A DNA stretch of 64,000 bases from contig SKCR01037670.1 of assembly GCA_019454045.1 (NCBI GenBank), positions 62,001-126,000 on the forward strand. The letters run 5' to 3'. Under the pieces are notes generated by a model that was not told the DNA's origin, made no database searches, and was given only the letters and a program-made list of their open reading frames with translations. Shown piece after piece: positions 42,701 to 58,800 of the stretch. The translations under genes were made by a program, and so were the position numbers. Positions within the stretch are counted from its first letter, which is position 1, and the number at the start of each line of letters is the position of its first letter. The DNA is from Zanthoxylum bungeanum (lineage: Eukaryota; Streptophyta; Magnoliopsida; Sapindales; Rutaceae).

Positions 42701-45536
42701 AAATGCCAATTATGATCGTATCCTTTTCTGAATTGATGTTGGCTTTTTAAACTATCAATATCCTATTTAGGCATAAGGTGTTTAATTTTCCTTTTATGCA
42801 AGTTTATGTTTTATCTTCACTAATTTTTAAGATATGGTTGGGTGGCGAACATCATCAATCCGGCGTCAACATGAACTTCCACCAAAGGTGTAGTTTGTTT
42901 TCCTTTTCTTATCTGCTTTCCACTTTACTTGTGTGTTTGTGATACCTTACACTATTGAAACCTAACCTTCTATATATCCTTCTTACACTTTGTTTCCAGT
43001 CTAATCTGCTCATATTTGATGAGAAATATCCTCATATTGTACACATTGAACGACAAATAGACAACATTATAAATAAGACACGTTCTGTTGTTGGAGACCA
43101 ACCAATTGACTTAGAAGGTATGTTAAACTTTTAAATATTGATGTACTGCAAAGTTTTTAGTAAAATCATAGGAATTATATACTTTATGTGATGAGATTTG
43201 CTTTCTTCATGAATCTTTCAGGCTTTGCTTAACGTATTTAAGCTTCAGTAAAATAATTGATAGATGCAATGCCTGAATTTTCCTTGACAATCTATGCCCT
43301 TTGGATAGTATTTAGGCTTGTCATGTTGAGACCCTTTAATGTCAAAAAGCAGATTTTGTGATTTAGTTTTAACAACCCCAGATTTGTTGAGCATGTTTAG
43401 ACCTGACTGGCATTGGTATATATTTTGAGGAATGAAGTTAACATAAATTTGCTTAGAACTATGTAGCAGAAACACTTCATATTAGTGAATTGTATTATAT
43501 TTGTTACTGTTTTAAGGGAATAATGCCAAACATATTTTATGTTTATATACTATTTCTCCTACTCTATTTTCCTTTTTTATTAGCTGCTGCTAAAATACAG
43601 CGTCAGTTTCATTTTGTCGTTAGATTACAGTGCCATATCTTCTTCTTATTCTTCTTATGTTTGCTCTGACCTTGTGCCTATATTGGTTTCCCTATCATTA
43701 TATTTGATCGTCACTTGCCTGTCAACTTTTTCTTTATGTATCTTGCTTCATGTATTTTATATTTTTCAGTTATTAAGAACTTATTTTAAAAAATTTACTG
43801 TAGAGAGAATGATTAGAGGCCTTAATCAAGTACCTTGGGAACGTGTGGATGTTAGCTTTCACAAAAGTAGGCAACGATATGTTGCTCACAATACCATTCA
43901 GGCAAGTGCTGCATCTACTTGGCTTTTCTATTAAGAAAATTCAGCTTTTTCCGGCAATTTACATTTTCCTTAATTGATGAAAATTATATTCTCCTATCTT
44001 TTCGACTCCTCTATTTTAAGCGAATGGACAACACTCCTCTATATAGATATCTCGAAATTACTATTTCTCTTGTCTCATTTACCATAAGGACATTCTGGGG
44101 TTTTTTATTTTCGCTGTGGGTGAGGCAGCAAGGTTGTTTGGGAGCGGGAGTGGAGAACTAAAATGAAATAATGAAAAGAATATTTGGCAAATATATATCT
44201 TTATTTTTGAAAAAATAAATCAATTTTCGGTTTATTATAACCTCATAAAAATCACGAATAATCATACTTGAGCATAATTTCAGAAAAATCCCACCTTGTT
44301 AACTATTCTCATTGTAAAATATGAGGAATTGGCTACAGGCATACTTACCACAAGTGAGACATCTAAGTATTTCGAGCCTGAGTTAGAAGTCTGTTTATTA
44401 CAAGCTTAATGTGTTTTGGTTGTGATGTCCTCAAGGGGTATGGCTTGGTGGTGTAGGGCTCAAGGTCTCACCTTGAGGTCCTGAGTTCGAATCCAGAGAG
44501 TGCGTTTCTTGTAAGAGTCTGGGACAACCGGAGTTTTTACCTGCTCCGCTTAAGCCCGGAGTGGATGGTTTGGTGCAGTGTTATCAAAGGCGCGCCTAGT
44601 TAGAGGCACCAGCCATTGCGCCTAGAGGGTGTCCAGGCGAGGCGATGTGCATCAGGCGCGCGCCTAGGCGATGAGGCGCGCGCCTGATGCCAATGAGTGA
44701 GGCGCGCCTTAGGTGCATGATGCCAAAAACTTGGTTTTTGACCCGATTTCGTTGATTAAAGCTCACTTTTTTTACTTTTTTTGGTTTTTTTAGCAGAGAG
44801 TTAAAAAAAAATAATAATAATAAATCTCATAATTTAACTTAATTTATTTACTTTGGACATGACTCTTAGATAATTTGTTGGGATCGTTAAAAATTATAAG
44901 AAAAATTTATATTTTGTAAAATACAAATGTTTGCCATAATAATTAATAATAGATCGTACATTTATAATTATTGGCGACATAATTTTAACCAAAAGATTAA
45001 ACTAGTCAATAACAAAATTGTACATAATACAATATAAGTAAATATTAATATCTTAGTTATTATAGCAACTTAGTTATGAAAATAATGATGTATATAAATT
45101 TAATTGAGTGCAATAATTTATAAATATTTTGTCATAATTTGGTCAAAATATTAAAAAATACTCAAAACAAAATGATTAGAAGAATATACATGTTCTTCTT
45201 TCTAATTGAAAAATTATATATACAAATATGCGCCTCACATTCCTCAGGCGCGCGCTTTGCGCCTTGAGGCGCACGCCTAGGCTCCAGGACCTTTTGCGCC
45301 TCGGTGCGCCTTGCGCCTTTAATAACACTGGTTTGGTGGCGGGGTTTCCAAAATTGTTTTGGCTGTGATACTTTTTTAAATTATCTGCAAATTAACTGCC
45401 ACTGATCTAACGATTGATGTTATTTTGCGGGTCTCATCTCTGTAATTTTACTTTGTGCATTCAGGTGAAGAGCTATTGGATGAACTCTGATGGTGCTGAT
45501 GTGGTCTTCCATATGATAGATAACTTCCTTCTCTAG
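39741..45536 (+). CDS. Putative serine esterase, DUF676 family (alpha/beta-hydrolase)
   Basis: Ten exons: 39741-40051, 40402-40469, 41504-41574, 41747-42028, 42423-42586, 42662-42717, 42832-42887, 43000-43117, 43804-43901 and 45465-45536. Together they encode 431 residues with every phase consistent. The DUF676 core starts at about residue 95 (PEHLVIMVNGLIGSAADW). The nucleophile elbow is VAHSLGGLIARYAIG (Ser in H-S-L-G-G), followed by FITVATPHLGSKGHKQLPIL, RRASQTAHLVAGRTGKHLFL and, near the end, DVSFHKSRQRYVAHNTIQVK with a candidate catalytic His. It matches plant DUF676 hydrolases annotated as putative lipases or esterases; substrate and location are unknown. The basic, Pro-rich N-terminus might target an organelle. 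Intron 9 (43902-45464) starts GCAAGT and carries a SINE with a hAT element inside it. The gene looks intact and converges with the kinase gene. Confidence 0.9.
40078..40335. repeat. Possible MITE in esterase intron 1
   Basis: Repeated GTGCTTTT / AAAAGCACTT motifs in both orientations (AAAAGCGCTTTTGAG, AAAAAGCACTTGG, AAGTGCTTTTCTGG) form partly self-complementary sequence of a kind common in plant MITEs. The ends are not defined. Confidence 0.35.
44427..45354 (+). mobile_element. SINE in esterase intron 9, split by a hAT-type element
   Basis: The tRNA-like head (TGGCTTGGTGGTGTAGGG, GAGTTCGAATCCAGAGAG) and body (TTTCTTGTAAGAGTCTGGGA, TTAAGCCCGGAGTGGATGG) run to 44575, then resume after the insertion as GTTTGGTGGCGGGGTTTCC. 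TGTTTTGGTTGTGAT (44412-44426) and TGTTTTGGCTGTGAT (45355-45369) form a 15-bp duplication with one mismatch around the whole. Confidence 0.85.
44576..45330. mobile_element. Non-autonomous hAT-type element nested in the SINE
   Basis: The termini CAGTGTTATCAAAGGCGC and GCGCCTTTAATAACACTG are inverted copies (one mismatch), with GTTTGGTG duplicated at 44568-44575 and 45331-45338. GC-rich AGGCGCGCG/CGCGCCT arrays lie next to both ends and the interior is AT-rich, without coding potential. Same plan as 35097-36273. Confidence 0.9.
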
Positions 45537-46554
45537 ATGTTTACAGATTTCGAGCCTTCATATCAGCGATTTGTGGCATGAAGACATTGCTTTGTATGTT
45601 AATTTGTGTCAGTTATGAGACGTTAGTGATCTGCAGAGTTGTCACTTGCCATGTTCTGTTTTTTTTTTTTGTTTTGTTGGCATACATTGTGTATATTAAT
45701 CTGTTTTTCAGTTATAAAATGGAACTTTATTTTCTTTATAAATATCTCGTTGCGATTGTATTGGGTTAAATTTCATTTGACTACTCAGATAAGGTGTCGT
45801 ATTATATTTATATCAACAAATATTTTCTAAGGATGATTCAACGTGTACGCAATTTTATCCTTGTTTTTTTTGCTAAGAGAGTCACCATGTAATCTATATA
45901 CCTTATCCGTGTAAGTTATATTTGAAGTTGTTTGAATCTTTATCTCTGGTTCTACTCAACGCAAGTAATATTGCCGGAAACGGAAGCTTCATTGCGTTTA
46001 GAACCGTTGTGTAGAATCGGAACAAAGATTCTAACCGTACTAAAATTGAATAAAAATCACCGGAGTAAGGTGATGTAAGCAGTGGCCACGGCGGTAGAAA
46101 AAAGGCGGACCAGGTCTGAAAAATCAATGACCAGCTTTACACTGGTTCATGTTTGGTGCAGACCAGCCTAAAGGTCGGCTGCCAAACATACCTAATGTTT
46201 CGCCGACTAGTTATGGAAAACAAACCATTATGCTCAAACAGAGTAAAATAGAACAGGTTTTGGATATTTTTTTTTTTTTTTTTAATATTTCATGCATTCT
46301 CCTCTCTTGTGTACATTTGGAAAAGGTAGCTTGAAACTACTGTTTCTGTAACTATTTGCCTTTTCACTTTCTTTGAGGACTGCTCGCGATAATACAAACA
46401 CCATGTAAGCTGATTATCAAGAAGACGAATACTCAGGTGTGTCTTTACTGTGATTTTCATTTTTGTCTTTGGAGCTGCATAATGAGAAATAGTTAGCAGG
46501 CTGCAGTTACTTTTATGCTTTTTAACATTACCATTGCAAATAGATTTATGATTT
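45537..46554. other. Spacer between the convergent esterase and kinase genes
   Basis: It holds the 3' untranslated regions of both genes. A (T)n run at 46269-46283 and an imperfect inverted pair (GACCAGCCTAAAGGTCGGCT, 46162-46181) are the only notable sequence. No further gene was seen. Confidence 0.5.
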
Positions 46555-50167
<3,613 letters not shown>

Positions 50168-50632
50168 TGTTGTTTCTTCAAATCTTTACAGATATATTAT
50201 CTCTCTCTTTATAATATTTTCTTTTGCATCAATCAATGAAGTCACTGTCGAAATCAACTTGGATAATATTGTGGTTTAATTTCCGAGCAGCTGCCAATAT
50301 ACGTAAGGTGCTCATTTCTGAATGATTTTGAGTCTCACATTTTGGAAGTTACATGATTTGTATCCCAAAGGCTCTTTGGCTAGTTGGTGAGCTTTCCAGC
50401 TTCTGTGCTTTGAATGGAGGTTGGATTGTTTCTTTCTCTCTGAAACGGTCTCACGTAGACTGTATTGTTGCATGTCCAGTAATTCTTTCGTATTATTATT
50501 ATATAGATGACGTGATATTATTATTAAATAAAATTAATATTTATTATTTAATATTCTTGATAAAGTATTATTAAATTATTCCTGATATAATACTATCGAT
50601 TCCACCTCAACTCAAAGACTAAAACTAATTTA
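50168..50632. other. Kinase upstream region
   Basis: Probable promoter and 5' leader of the CIPK gene (minus strand), with a CT/GA-rich run TATCTCTCTCTTTATAATAT about 30-50 bases upstream of the ATG. No other gene was seen. Confidence 0.4.
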
Positions 50633-50956
50633 TCTATATTATAAAGTACAATGATGTGAGAGGGAAGAGAAGGCAACCAATGGTTAGGATTAAGAGAGAT
50701 AATGTATCTAAATGCTATCTTTATGTGGCTTAATTGACGGCTCAGATCATTTCATTATAATCCAATGGCTGATAAAGAATCATTCCATTTTAGAATTTCT
50801 ATAAAAATGGAAAATGAAAACTACCAAATAAATTAAAGAATAAAATCATTTAATTAAAAAAATAAAATCATTTCATTATAAATAAATTAAATAACAGAAT
50901 CTTAATCTCTCTGTAAATTTTGTAACACCGTGTCATAGGCACGGGCACGCACTAGT
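50633..50956 (+). mobile_element. Non-autonomous Helitron
   Basis: The 324-bp element begins TCTATATTATAAAGTACAAT and ends with the hairpin CCGTGTCATAGGCACGG, a short spacer and CTAGT. It sits between A (50632) and T (50957), the AT insertion site Helitrons use, with no target duplication. These are the three structural marks of plant Helitrons. No Rep/helicase is encoded. It lies about 470 bases upstream of the kinase start codon. Confidence 0.85.
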
Positions 50957-51027
50957 TCATTAATAAAAGCAAAAACCACTATGCCGTCGGTGGTCAAATA
51001 AATTGGCTTGGAGGCTTGGTTTTAGTC

Positions 51028-51203
51028 TTTTTTTTTTTTTTACGTTAAAAATTTCGCCGTTAAATCATTGTATCTCAATTTAAACGGAATAGATAAAAAT
51101 TTCGATTGTTCTAAACTCTTATAAAAAATACATCTCATAAACTCGAACGGAAGACCTGATAATCAAATTCTATGTCATTTGTCATCAAATCACAGTCCTT
51201 AAG
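51028..51203 (-). mobile_element. Diverged SINE copy
   Basis: T run at 51028-51041, then AAAAATTTCGCCGTTAAATC, TAAACTCTTATAAAAAATAC and CATAAACTCGAACGGAAGAC, which match the family's complementary strand with many changes. Confidence 0.6.
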
Positions 51204-51946
51204 GTGGCTTGATTTTAATCACTTATACAAGTTTGGTAAATTTTTAGTATATCATTCATAATTTAAAAAAAAAAAAAAAAAAAAAAGAATCACACTATTA
51301 AATGTGAGTATTTTAACAAATAAATTAACTTTGTAATTAATTGAGATTGAGTAATATATAGTTTTGTAAGATGGAGTTCTTTAGAGAGATCAATGCACTC
51401 AAGTCTAACCAATGAATATATGATATATATTAATTAATAATTTTCTCTCTCTTTTATTATTGGTTAATTTTAAATTTAATGTGTATATATCAAAATATTA
51501 ATGGGTGTGCCTGTACATCCATCTTATACAAGTCTTTCTTAATTATTTATGACTTTTGACAGATAATATGTTCTTTGGGTTATGCTAACGAGTGCTCTTA
51601 TGACATTAATTAAGAATTCATTTTAGGAAAATTTTAACATCACTTTTATGGGAAATGAAAAAATTATCAAAACATTAATGACTTTTTTTTTTCCATTAAA
51701 ACTTTCATAAAATAAATTCTTAATGAATATCTTTAGGGCACTCGTTAGCATTTCTCATATTCTTTTATTATTGTTTTAAACCTATATATGAAATGGGTAT
51801 TAAAAATTTATCAAAATCCTAAATGATAAAAATTAATTTCAAAGAGATTAAAGTATCATTCTCCATCGTAAATTATGATTAATAGTTATTAGATAATAAT
51901 TTGAATATAGTTGAATCGTTAATTTATATTATTATTTAAATATTTA
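51204..51946. other. AT-rich intergenic sequence
   Basis: No gene was seen. There is an A22 homopolymer at about 51265-51286. AGAATTCATTTT... and its approximate complement AAATAAATTCTTAATGA around 51612-51725 form an imperfect inverted repeat. Confidence 0.4.
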
Positions 51947-52123
51947 TGGGGTTATGACTTGGTGGTGTATGGCTCACGATCTGACCTCTGGGTCCTACGT
52001 TCGAATTCAGATGGTGCGTTTCTTGTAAGAACTAGGGACATTCATGAGTTTTACCTGCTCCGCTTAAGCGCATGTCGGGTGGTTTAGCGGCGAAATTTCC
52101 AATAATTTCAAAAAAAAAAAAAA
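51947..52123 (+). mobile_element. SINE copy
   Basis: Head GGGGTTATGACTTGGTGGTG and TACGTTCGAATTCAGATGG; body GTTTCTTGTAAGAACTAGG, CCTGCTCCGCTTAAGC, GGCGAAATTTCCAATAATTT; A tail ending 52123. Full length. Confidence 0.8.
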
Positions 52124-52690
52124 CATGAGTTGTGACATAAGATTAATTATTAAAAGATTAGCACATTTTAATTTATTAATTTAGCACAGGATCTCAATTC
52201 ATTCTACTTATAAGCCAAATATATGTTCATCTTACATGTGAAGCATGAATGCATGTATGTTATGTAATCTCACCAAAAGATAAAATCGAACAGTGCCATT
52301 TTTTTTTTAAATAATAATAGATATATTTAATGAATATTATTTTAGTTCATAATCACAGTGATTTTAAATTAAAATTTTTATTTAATTAAATATTTTTTTA
52401 TAACTCTATTTTTTTTTCCATGACCAATGAAGAAGGCAGCATTTTATTTTATACCACGTGTCTTGCATTGACCCTATCCAAATTATATTTATATCTCGTT
52501 CTCATTTTTCTTTGTTAGTTGACTCCATTTAAGAAACTTTTTTGACTCTTGCAAATTTTGGTAGTTGGACTTTTGAAAGTCCGTTCCTTTCTTAATTATG
52601 ATTCATTCATGAATGGATAAATTAAAATTGTTAAAATTAGGCATCAATTTTAGTTGGTCCTCGTATTTTTAAATGATGATATTTATATTA
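52124..52690. other. AT-rich intergenic sequence
   Basis: No feature could be supported. Confidence 0.5.
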
Positions 52691-52862
52691 TTTTTGAATA
52701 TTGAAAATTCTATCGTCAAATCACCCGATCCGGACTTAAATAGAACAGATAAAATTTTAGGTTGTCACAGACTCTTATAAGAAACGCATCTCCTATATTT
52801 GAACTTAGGACTTGAAAATCAGATTCTAAATCATACACCAACAAGTCATGTCTCTTAGGGAC
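52691..52862 (-). mobile_element. Diverged SINE copy
   Basis: Complementary-strand family body (ATTCTATCGTCAAATCACCC, GACTCTTATAAGAAACGCAT) and head (ATTTGAACTTAGGACTTG, ACACCAACAAGTCATG). The tail is degraded. Confidence 0.6.
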
Positions 52863-53334
52863 TGATGATATTTATACGCATGTATTAAATCGTTAAAAAA
52901 TTAATGATGATGATTATTATTTTTTTTGAAAAGAATGATGATTATTTATTAAAATCAAATATAGTTATTATCTTGTAAAAACAACATGTTTCTTGAACAT
53001 TTTTAAGTTTTTTTTTTTTTTTAAACTTATTATATGGGTGCTTATTTTATTTTATTTTATTTTTTCTGAAAACACTATATCATCATCGATCTTTCACAGG
53101 CATCAAAACGAGCCACGTATATCATCAACTATCCTTAATTCTTTACATGTTTGGTCAATCTTAACTTTAATGACTGATACTTTATTTGTTTTAATAATAT
53201 AATTATAGATACACAAATCTCATTCGAAAGTATTTAAAATCATATTAAATTTATTTTAAAAATATTAAAAATCTTGTAATAATATATTTGAAAACATTAG
53301 TAAGTGACTGTTAAGTGATTTTTAAGTTGCATAA
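52863..53334. other. AT-rich intergenic sequence
   Basis: No feature could be supported beyond T-rich runs and short (TTTTA)n at 53040-53065. Confidence 0.5.
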
Positions 53335-53466
53335 TTTTTTTTTTTGAATCGTTGAAAATTTTACTGTCAAACTTTCAATTATCTCAGACTTTTACTAAAA
53401 AAAAAAAACGTACCAAGTACATCAAAATTATATTATAAATTCTACACCATCAAAACCGGGAGACCA
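53335..53466 (-). mobile_element. Highly diverged SINE copy
   Basis: T run, then GAATCGTTGAAAATTTTACT, TCTCAGACTTTTACTAAAA and CACCATCAAAACCGGGAG resemble the family's complementary strand. Recognised mainly by order of motifs. Confidence 0.4.
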
Positions 53467-54100
53467 GTTAAGTTCGGTTGAGATGAAGCCTTGCTCACAA
53501 AGAGACAACACATTACATAGTTGAGTCCGCTGAGTGAGACAGCTGTTTTTTTTTTTTTTTTTTTGGGAAAGTAGTTGGAACTTGGAATGTTCCCTTTAAT
53601 TTATTGCACCCAACTTGGATCTCAACTTGGTCTTTGCTCGCTTCGGTTTCAGTTCCAAATCGAAATCAAATTGTATGATTCTAGATTCTAAAAAATTGAA
53701 ATTGGAATCGATTGGTGTTTTAGTCCTGTTTATGAAATCGGAACTGTAAGAACCGTTCAGTTTAGAACTTTTTTTAATTAATAATTTAAATTAAATTAAA
53801 TTTTGATTAAAATTTAAATAAAATATATTTTTCTTTAACCGGTTTTAAGGTTTTGAATTGGAACTGTTGGAACTGAAATTACCTGCAAACACACTTAAAG
53901 AACAACCAACTATACCCAATAGAGGGGCGGTGAATTGGGTATGTGATAAAATAATACGGAATTATAAATCTTTTCAATTTTATGCTACTAAGTTAGTAAC
54001 TTTACCAATTAAGATTAATGTGCAATTTCTCAATAGCAATATATTCTCAAATGCAAGTTTCTAATTAATATGCAAATACAAAAAATAAACTTGTGATAAT
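53467..54100. other. Repeat-derived sequence without a gene
   Basis: Contains a T19 run near 53545 and a block at 53635-53880 with CGGTTTCAGTTCC, GGAACTGTTGGAACTG and ACCGGTTTTAAGG. This looks like a decayed CGGTTC-type foldback element. Confidence 0.4.
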
Positions 54101-54239
54101 TAAAAGTTTAGAGATAGAGAAATTGACACCAATGATTTATAGTGGTTCCACCGATTTTTTATCTACGTCCACTTTCTCAAGCCACGGTTGAAGATTTCAA
54201 CTAAGTTGAATTCACAACTTACGCCGATTTTTTCGTGGC

Positions 54240-55150
54240 TCATTTGCAATCAAGAGTTTTGTCCCATAAGTTCGCTTCAAATATTTACACGAGTTTTCCA
54301 ATGACTCACTCTTAAACCTTTACAATAAGTTTTGTTCTTAAGCTTACTCACAACCTTTACACAAATCACCATTTTGAGTATGTCCACTCACAAAATGGAT
54401 TTCCCAACCAAATATTTAAATGAAAAAAAAAAATTAAAAGCACAACTTGGGCACTCACAAATGATAAAAAGATTTAAGTGTGAGTTGCTCACCTAAAAAA
54501 TCTAAGCTCACTACAAATGATAATGAATGTGTAATGTGAGAGCTTGAGTATGAGAGTGTATGATGTTGAATGTTTTATAAACTTTCTATTTTTGATTATT
54601 AGAAAATGTATGAAGGTGTTAGAATAAGAAAAAAACAAAGTCGGGGCTCAAATATATAGTGAAATAGAAAAATTACCTCAGTTTTTTAATTGATACTGGT
54701 ATGTCGGTCTATAGTGATTGGTATGATGGTCCTGTAATTCAAACGGCTATAAATTGAGACCGATATGAAATCTTATGGGACCAGTATGTTGGTCTGCGTT
54801 TGAGTTGTGTTCTCCAAGACGTTCGAAAGAAATTGTCCAGAGACTTCGCGTTCGAGTAGTTTTCGAATTACGTTCGAACGCAAAAGTCTAGAAACTCTTC
54901 GTTAGAACTGTGTTCGAAGGAACACATGTATGCTGGTATATGTTGACATGTATTCCGGTTTCAAAGACTGGTGTACCGGTCCAAGTGTAAAAATACAGGA
55001 ATTTGAAAGTTAAAAAAATTATACACTTGACTCTAATGCATATAAATGAATGTGCATGAGTCCTATGAGCTTAGAGACTTAAATTATCAACTCACTTACA
55101 AAGAGAGTCATAAGCTAAGACCACACAATATTTTCTTCAATAAGCACTAG
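54240..55150 (+). repeat. Repeat copy A (related to 55845-59160), Sirevirus-LTR-like
   Basis: About 910 bases closely matching copy B, including CACTCTTAAACCTTTACAAT, CACAACTTGGGCACTCACAA, GCTCACTACAAATGATAATG and AAATACAGGAATTTGAAAG. It contains several TTCGAA palindromes (ACGTTCGAAAGAAA, TTACGTTCGAACGC), as does the Sirevirus LTR at 59.7 kb. It may be an LTR or LTR fragment of an element whose other parts are lost. Confidence 0.6.
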
Positions 55151-55844
55151 CCCTATTAATTAAAAATTGCCTAAGTTTTGCTATAAATAGCAAACTTTAT
55201 GAAGGTTTTAATTAAGCAAAGCATAAGCTTTAGAAAGCTAAATACAAGCAAGAATTAGAGAAATTAGCCTAAGTTAAAGAGATGTTTAGAGAAGTTTTGT
55301 GAGGTCTCTATAAAATTTCATCTAGGAGAAACTGAGATTGGATCTTGGGGTGAAGCTTGCTAGTATTGGAATCAAGATTGGATCTTGGAGTCAAGCTTGC
55401 TAATCCTTGGAAGTTCTCCAAACATTTCAACAATGAGAAGTAGATTGGATATTTTAATCAACATTGCTAGGTAAGTTTGATCTTCTCTAAAAGCTATATT
55501 TTTCATTAGTGAGATATATATTGTTGAATTATGTATTAGATATATAATGTTGAAATTAGGCTAATTAATTGTGTTAGGATGCTTTGGAAGTATAAACATT
55601 ATATGATTGTAATTGGGTCAAAATATTTATGTTAAATATAGATATAAAATTAGAGTTTGGAACTCTATATAATAGCTTAGAGCTAAGACTATCATTCTAG
55701 AATAACTTGACCACCTTTGGGTGACCTATAATTATTCAAAAATCACTTCATTGTGGGATTCTCATGCTTGATATCCACGGGTTAGACCTATTTCCGATAC
55801 GCGGGGCACTGATCCGACCCTATAGGGTTCCACATCTGTCCCAA
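55151..55844. other. Sequence between repeat copies A and B
   Basis: No gene was seen. It contains a TATA-like TGCTATAAATAGC at about 55180, two near-identical GATTGGATCTTGGGGT / GAGTCAAGCTTGCTA units (55330-55410), and a block ending GGGTTCCACATCTGTCCCAACA that resembles an LTR end. It could be a fragment of another retroelement. Confidence 0.35.
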
Positions 55845-58800
55845 CAGAGTGTTCCTTGGCTCACTCACAACCAAGAGTTATGTCCCCCAGGTTCACTAAA
55901 AATATGTACGCAAGAGTTTTCCAGTGACCCACTCTTAAACCTTTACAATGAATATGAATGGACTTTAGAGCAGAAATTCGGTAGCGCAGCGAAACAGTGG
56001 AAAATCAAAATTTTTCGATTTCAAAACTTTTTCTCTGATTAATTAAATAAACTTATTTATTTATTTACTCAATTATCAAATTATGAAAAATATTACACAA
56101 GAAATCAAAATTTTTGTGTAATTACCAAATTACCCCAAAACTTTGCATTTTGTTCATTTTAATCCGAAATTGTTCGAAACGATTTTGGATGATTCTAAAT
56201 GATTTCTAATATGAATTTAACACGTCATACACATCAAAATTCAAATTGCAACAAAACCCCCCAAAAATAAGTCCCAATGCCGTGAGCCCCTAATGGTGGG
56301 CATAATGTGCATTTTGCACTTTATATGTTCAAAATACATTAAGACAAAATCTAATCAACCCAATATTTTACATGCATCATATACACATCCAAATACACAA
56401 CATAAATGAAAATTCCCAAATTTGGAAGTGGTCTAAAACCCTAATTTTTTAATTTCATCAAATTGGACAAATTAGACCAAAATAATTAAATCCAATACTT
56501 CAATCATGTTTCTTCCATTCCAATCAAGTCTTAACACAATGAAACAACTATAGAACAAATCTATGTCATTTAAGAGTGGGTCAATAACTCTAGATTAGCA
56601 ACAAGTTTCTAAAAACATCAAAAAAATGCTTGTTAACATATTAGAACCATTATTTGATATTTATACATGCTCAACACAATTCAAAACTTCCATCCTCCAA
56701 AAATACATAGAATAAAGAATAGAAAAACATAAGAACATCACAAGATGAAGGCCACAACAAGAGGAACATTTTTCTCTGTAATAGTAAGTTGAAAATACTT
56801 ACTAAATTCCAAACTTTTCTTTATCTCAAGCTTTTATGTTTTCTTTCAATGGAGTTTTGGTGAGTGTTTTTAAGTTAATGAAACCCTAAAATGAAAACAA
56901 AACAATTTATACCTCCAATATTAGCACATGGCCGAATTTGGTGTATAAAGAAATATCATGATATTTTTTTGTTTCATTTAACTTTTACAACTTGTCCACT
57001 TGGTAAATTGATCATTACACCTTTAATGAATAATTCAAACAAGTCAACAATTGCAACTATGTCATTTAATAAAATATCATAACCTTAAAATATATATACT
57101 TTAATTAATTTAATCATTTAACAATTAAATAATTAATTAATTAATTAAATACAAATATATTAAATATATGTATTATATTTACATTAAATATTAAATACAT
57201 ATATATATTTATGATATTAGTCAAATATCTCAATTTGAAAATTAATTAATGTGTATTTGAATTAATCTAACATTAAATGCAAATACACAAAAATTAAGGA
57301 AATGACTATCGGGTCCCTACACATGTATTTTTCGTTTAACCTTTAAACGACTTTATAAATAATCTATATTATTTATAAATGTTGTCCTAGTGCTTTACGA
57401 GTATATTTCATTAGTGAGACTCTCTAGATTCAGGCATATCCGTCACGAAATCCAATTTCGTGTCCATAATTTATCCACCCGTAAATTATGACGAACACAG
57501 ATAAACTCGCTGAATCATACAGGTCGAGGTCATGGAAAATGTATAATTCATCCGTCACAGGTATCCGGATAGATCCCAGAGATATAGATGTAAACGTCAA
57601 ATCTCTATAGGGATTATCTCGTCGACATTTCTATTAGCAATCTCAAAAAGAACATTTAGTAACTTCTAAATTGTACCACGGGCCCATGGTTTTTATCTGA
57701 TTTCTAATCATATTGACTATCTATGCTCTGATACACAGAACTGACGGATCATATCTCGATACACACAGGACACCCTGAGGATCTATCCACACCTAACGAA
57801 CATGTGGAGGTCTGATCTAAATAGATCGGTGACTTGACTGTCATCTAAGTGTAGAAGATGTCTCATGTGCCCACAGTGGCATCTCAAGTCTAAGAATCAC
57901 AAATGCTACTCAACCCGAGAAGATTCTTATTGACGTTGGTGTACCATCCATTAAGAATCTTCGGTGAGTCGTTCAGTGTTTATCCGCTATAAACACTTAC
58001 ACGTCTATACGAGTCTCCAAGAATAATGGTTCATTGAGAAACCATTGGAACCACATATTCTAGTATACGACATGTACCGATCTCAATGAGTTTACTTTAC
58101 TGACCAAGTAGTGTAAACCTTGACCATGAACTGTCTGAGAATGACAACGTCATGATACTACTCAATATCAGTTGCGACGCTTTTGCAACAGCATCATGAC
58201 TAGTCATTCTAAGGTCATTACGTCTTTACCATATTAAAAGATATATTATATTATAGAAAATGTATATATTATTAATAATAATAACGTTTTACAGTAGTAT
58301 TCATAAAGAAATACAACCGGGAATTGGCACTCTAAGCACCAACCCCAACATTTTATTCATAGACTCACTCACAATCTTTACATAAATCACCATTTTGAAT
58401 ATGTCCACTCACAAATGTTTAAATGATAAGAAAATTAATAGCACAACTTGGGCACTCACAAATGATAAGAAAATTTAAGTGTGAGTTGCTAACCCAAGAA
58501 ATCTAAGCTCACTACAAATGATAATAAATGTGTAGTGTGTGAGCTTGAGTATGAGAGTGTATGATGAGGAAGATTTTGTAAACTCTCTATTTTTGTTTAT
58601 TATAAAATGTATTAAGGTGTTAGAACAAGCAAAAATAAAGTTGGGCTCAAATATCTAGTGAAAGAGAAAAACTGCCTCAGCTTTTTAACTGAGATCGGTA
58701 TGTCGGTCTACAGTGACCGTTATGCCGGTCTTGCAATTCAAATGACTATAAAAAAAATTACCATTGATACCAATTTGGAACCTTAAGGGATCAGTATGTC

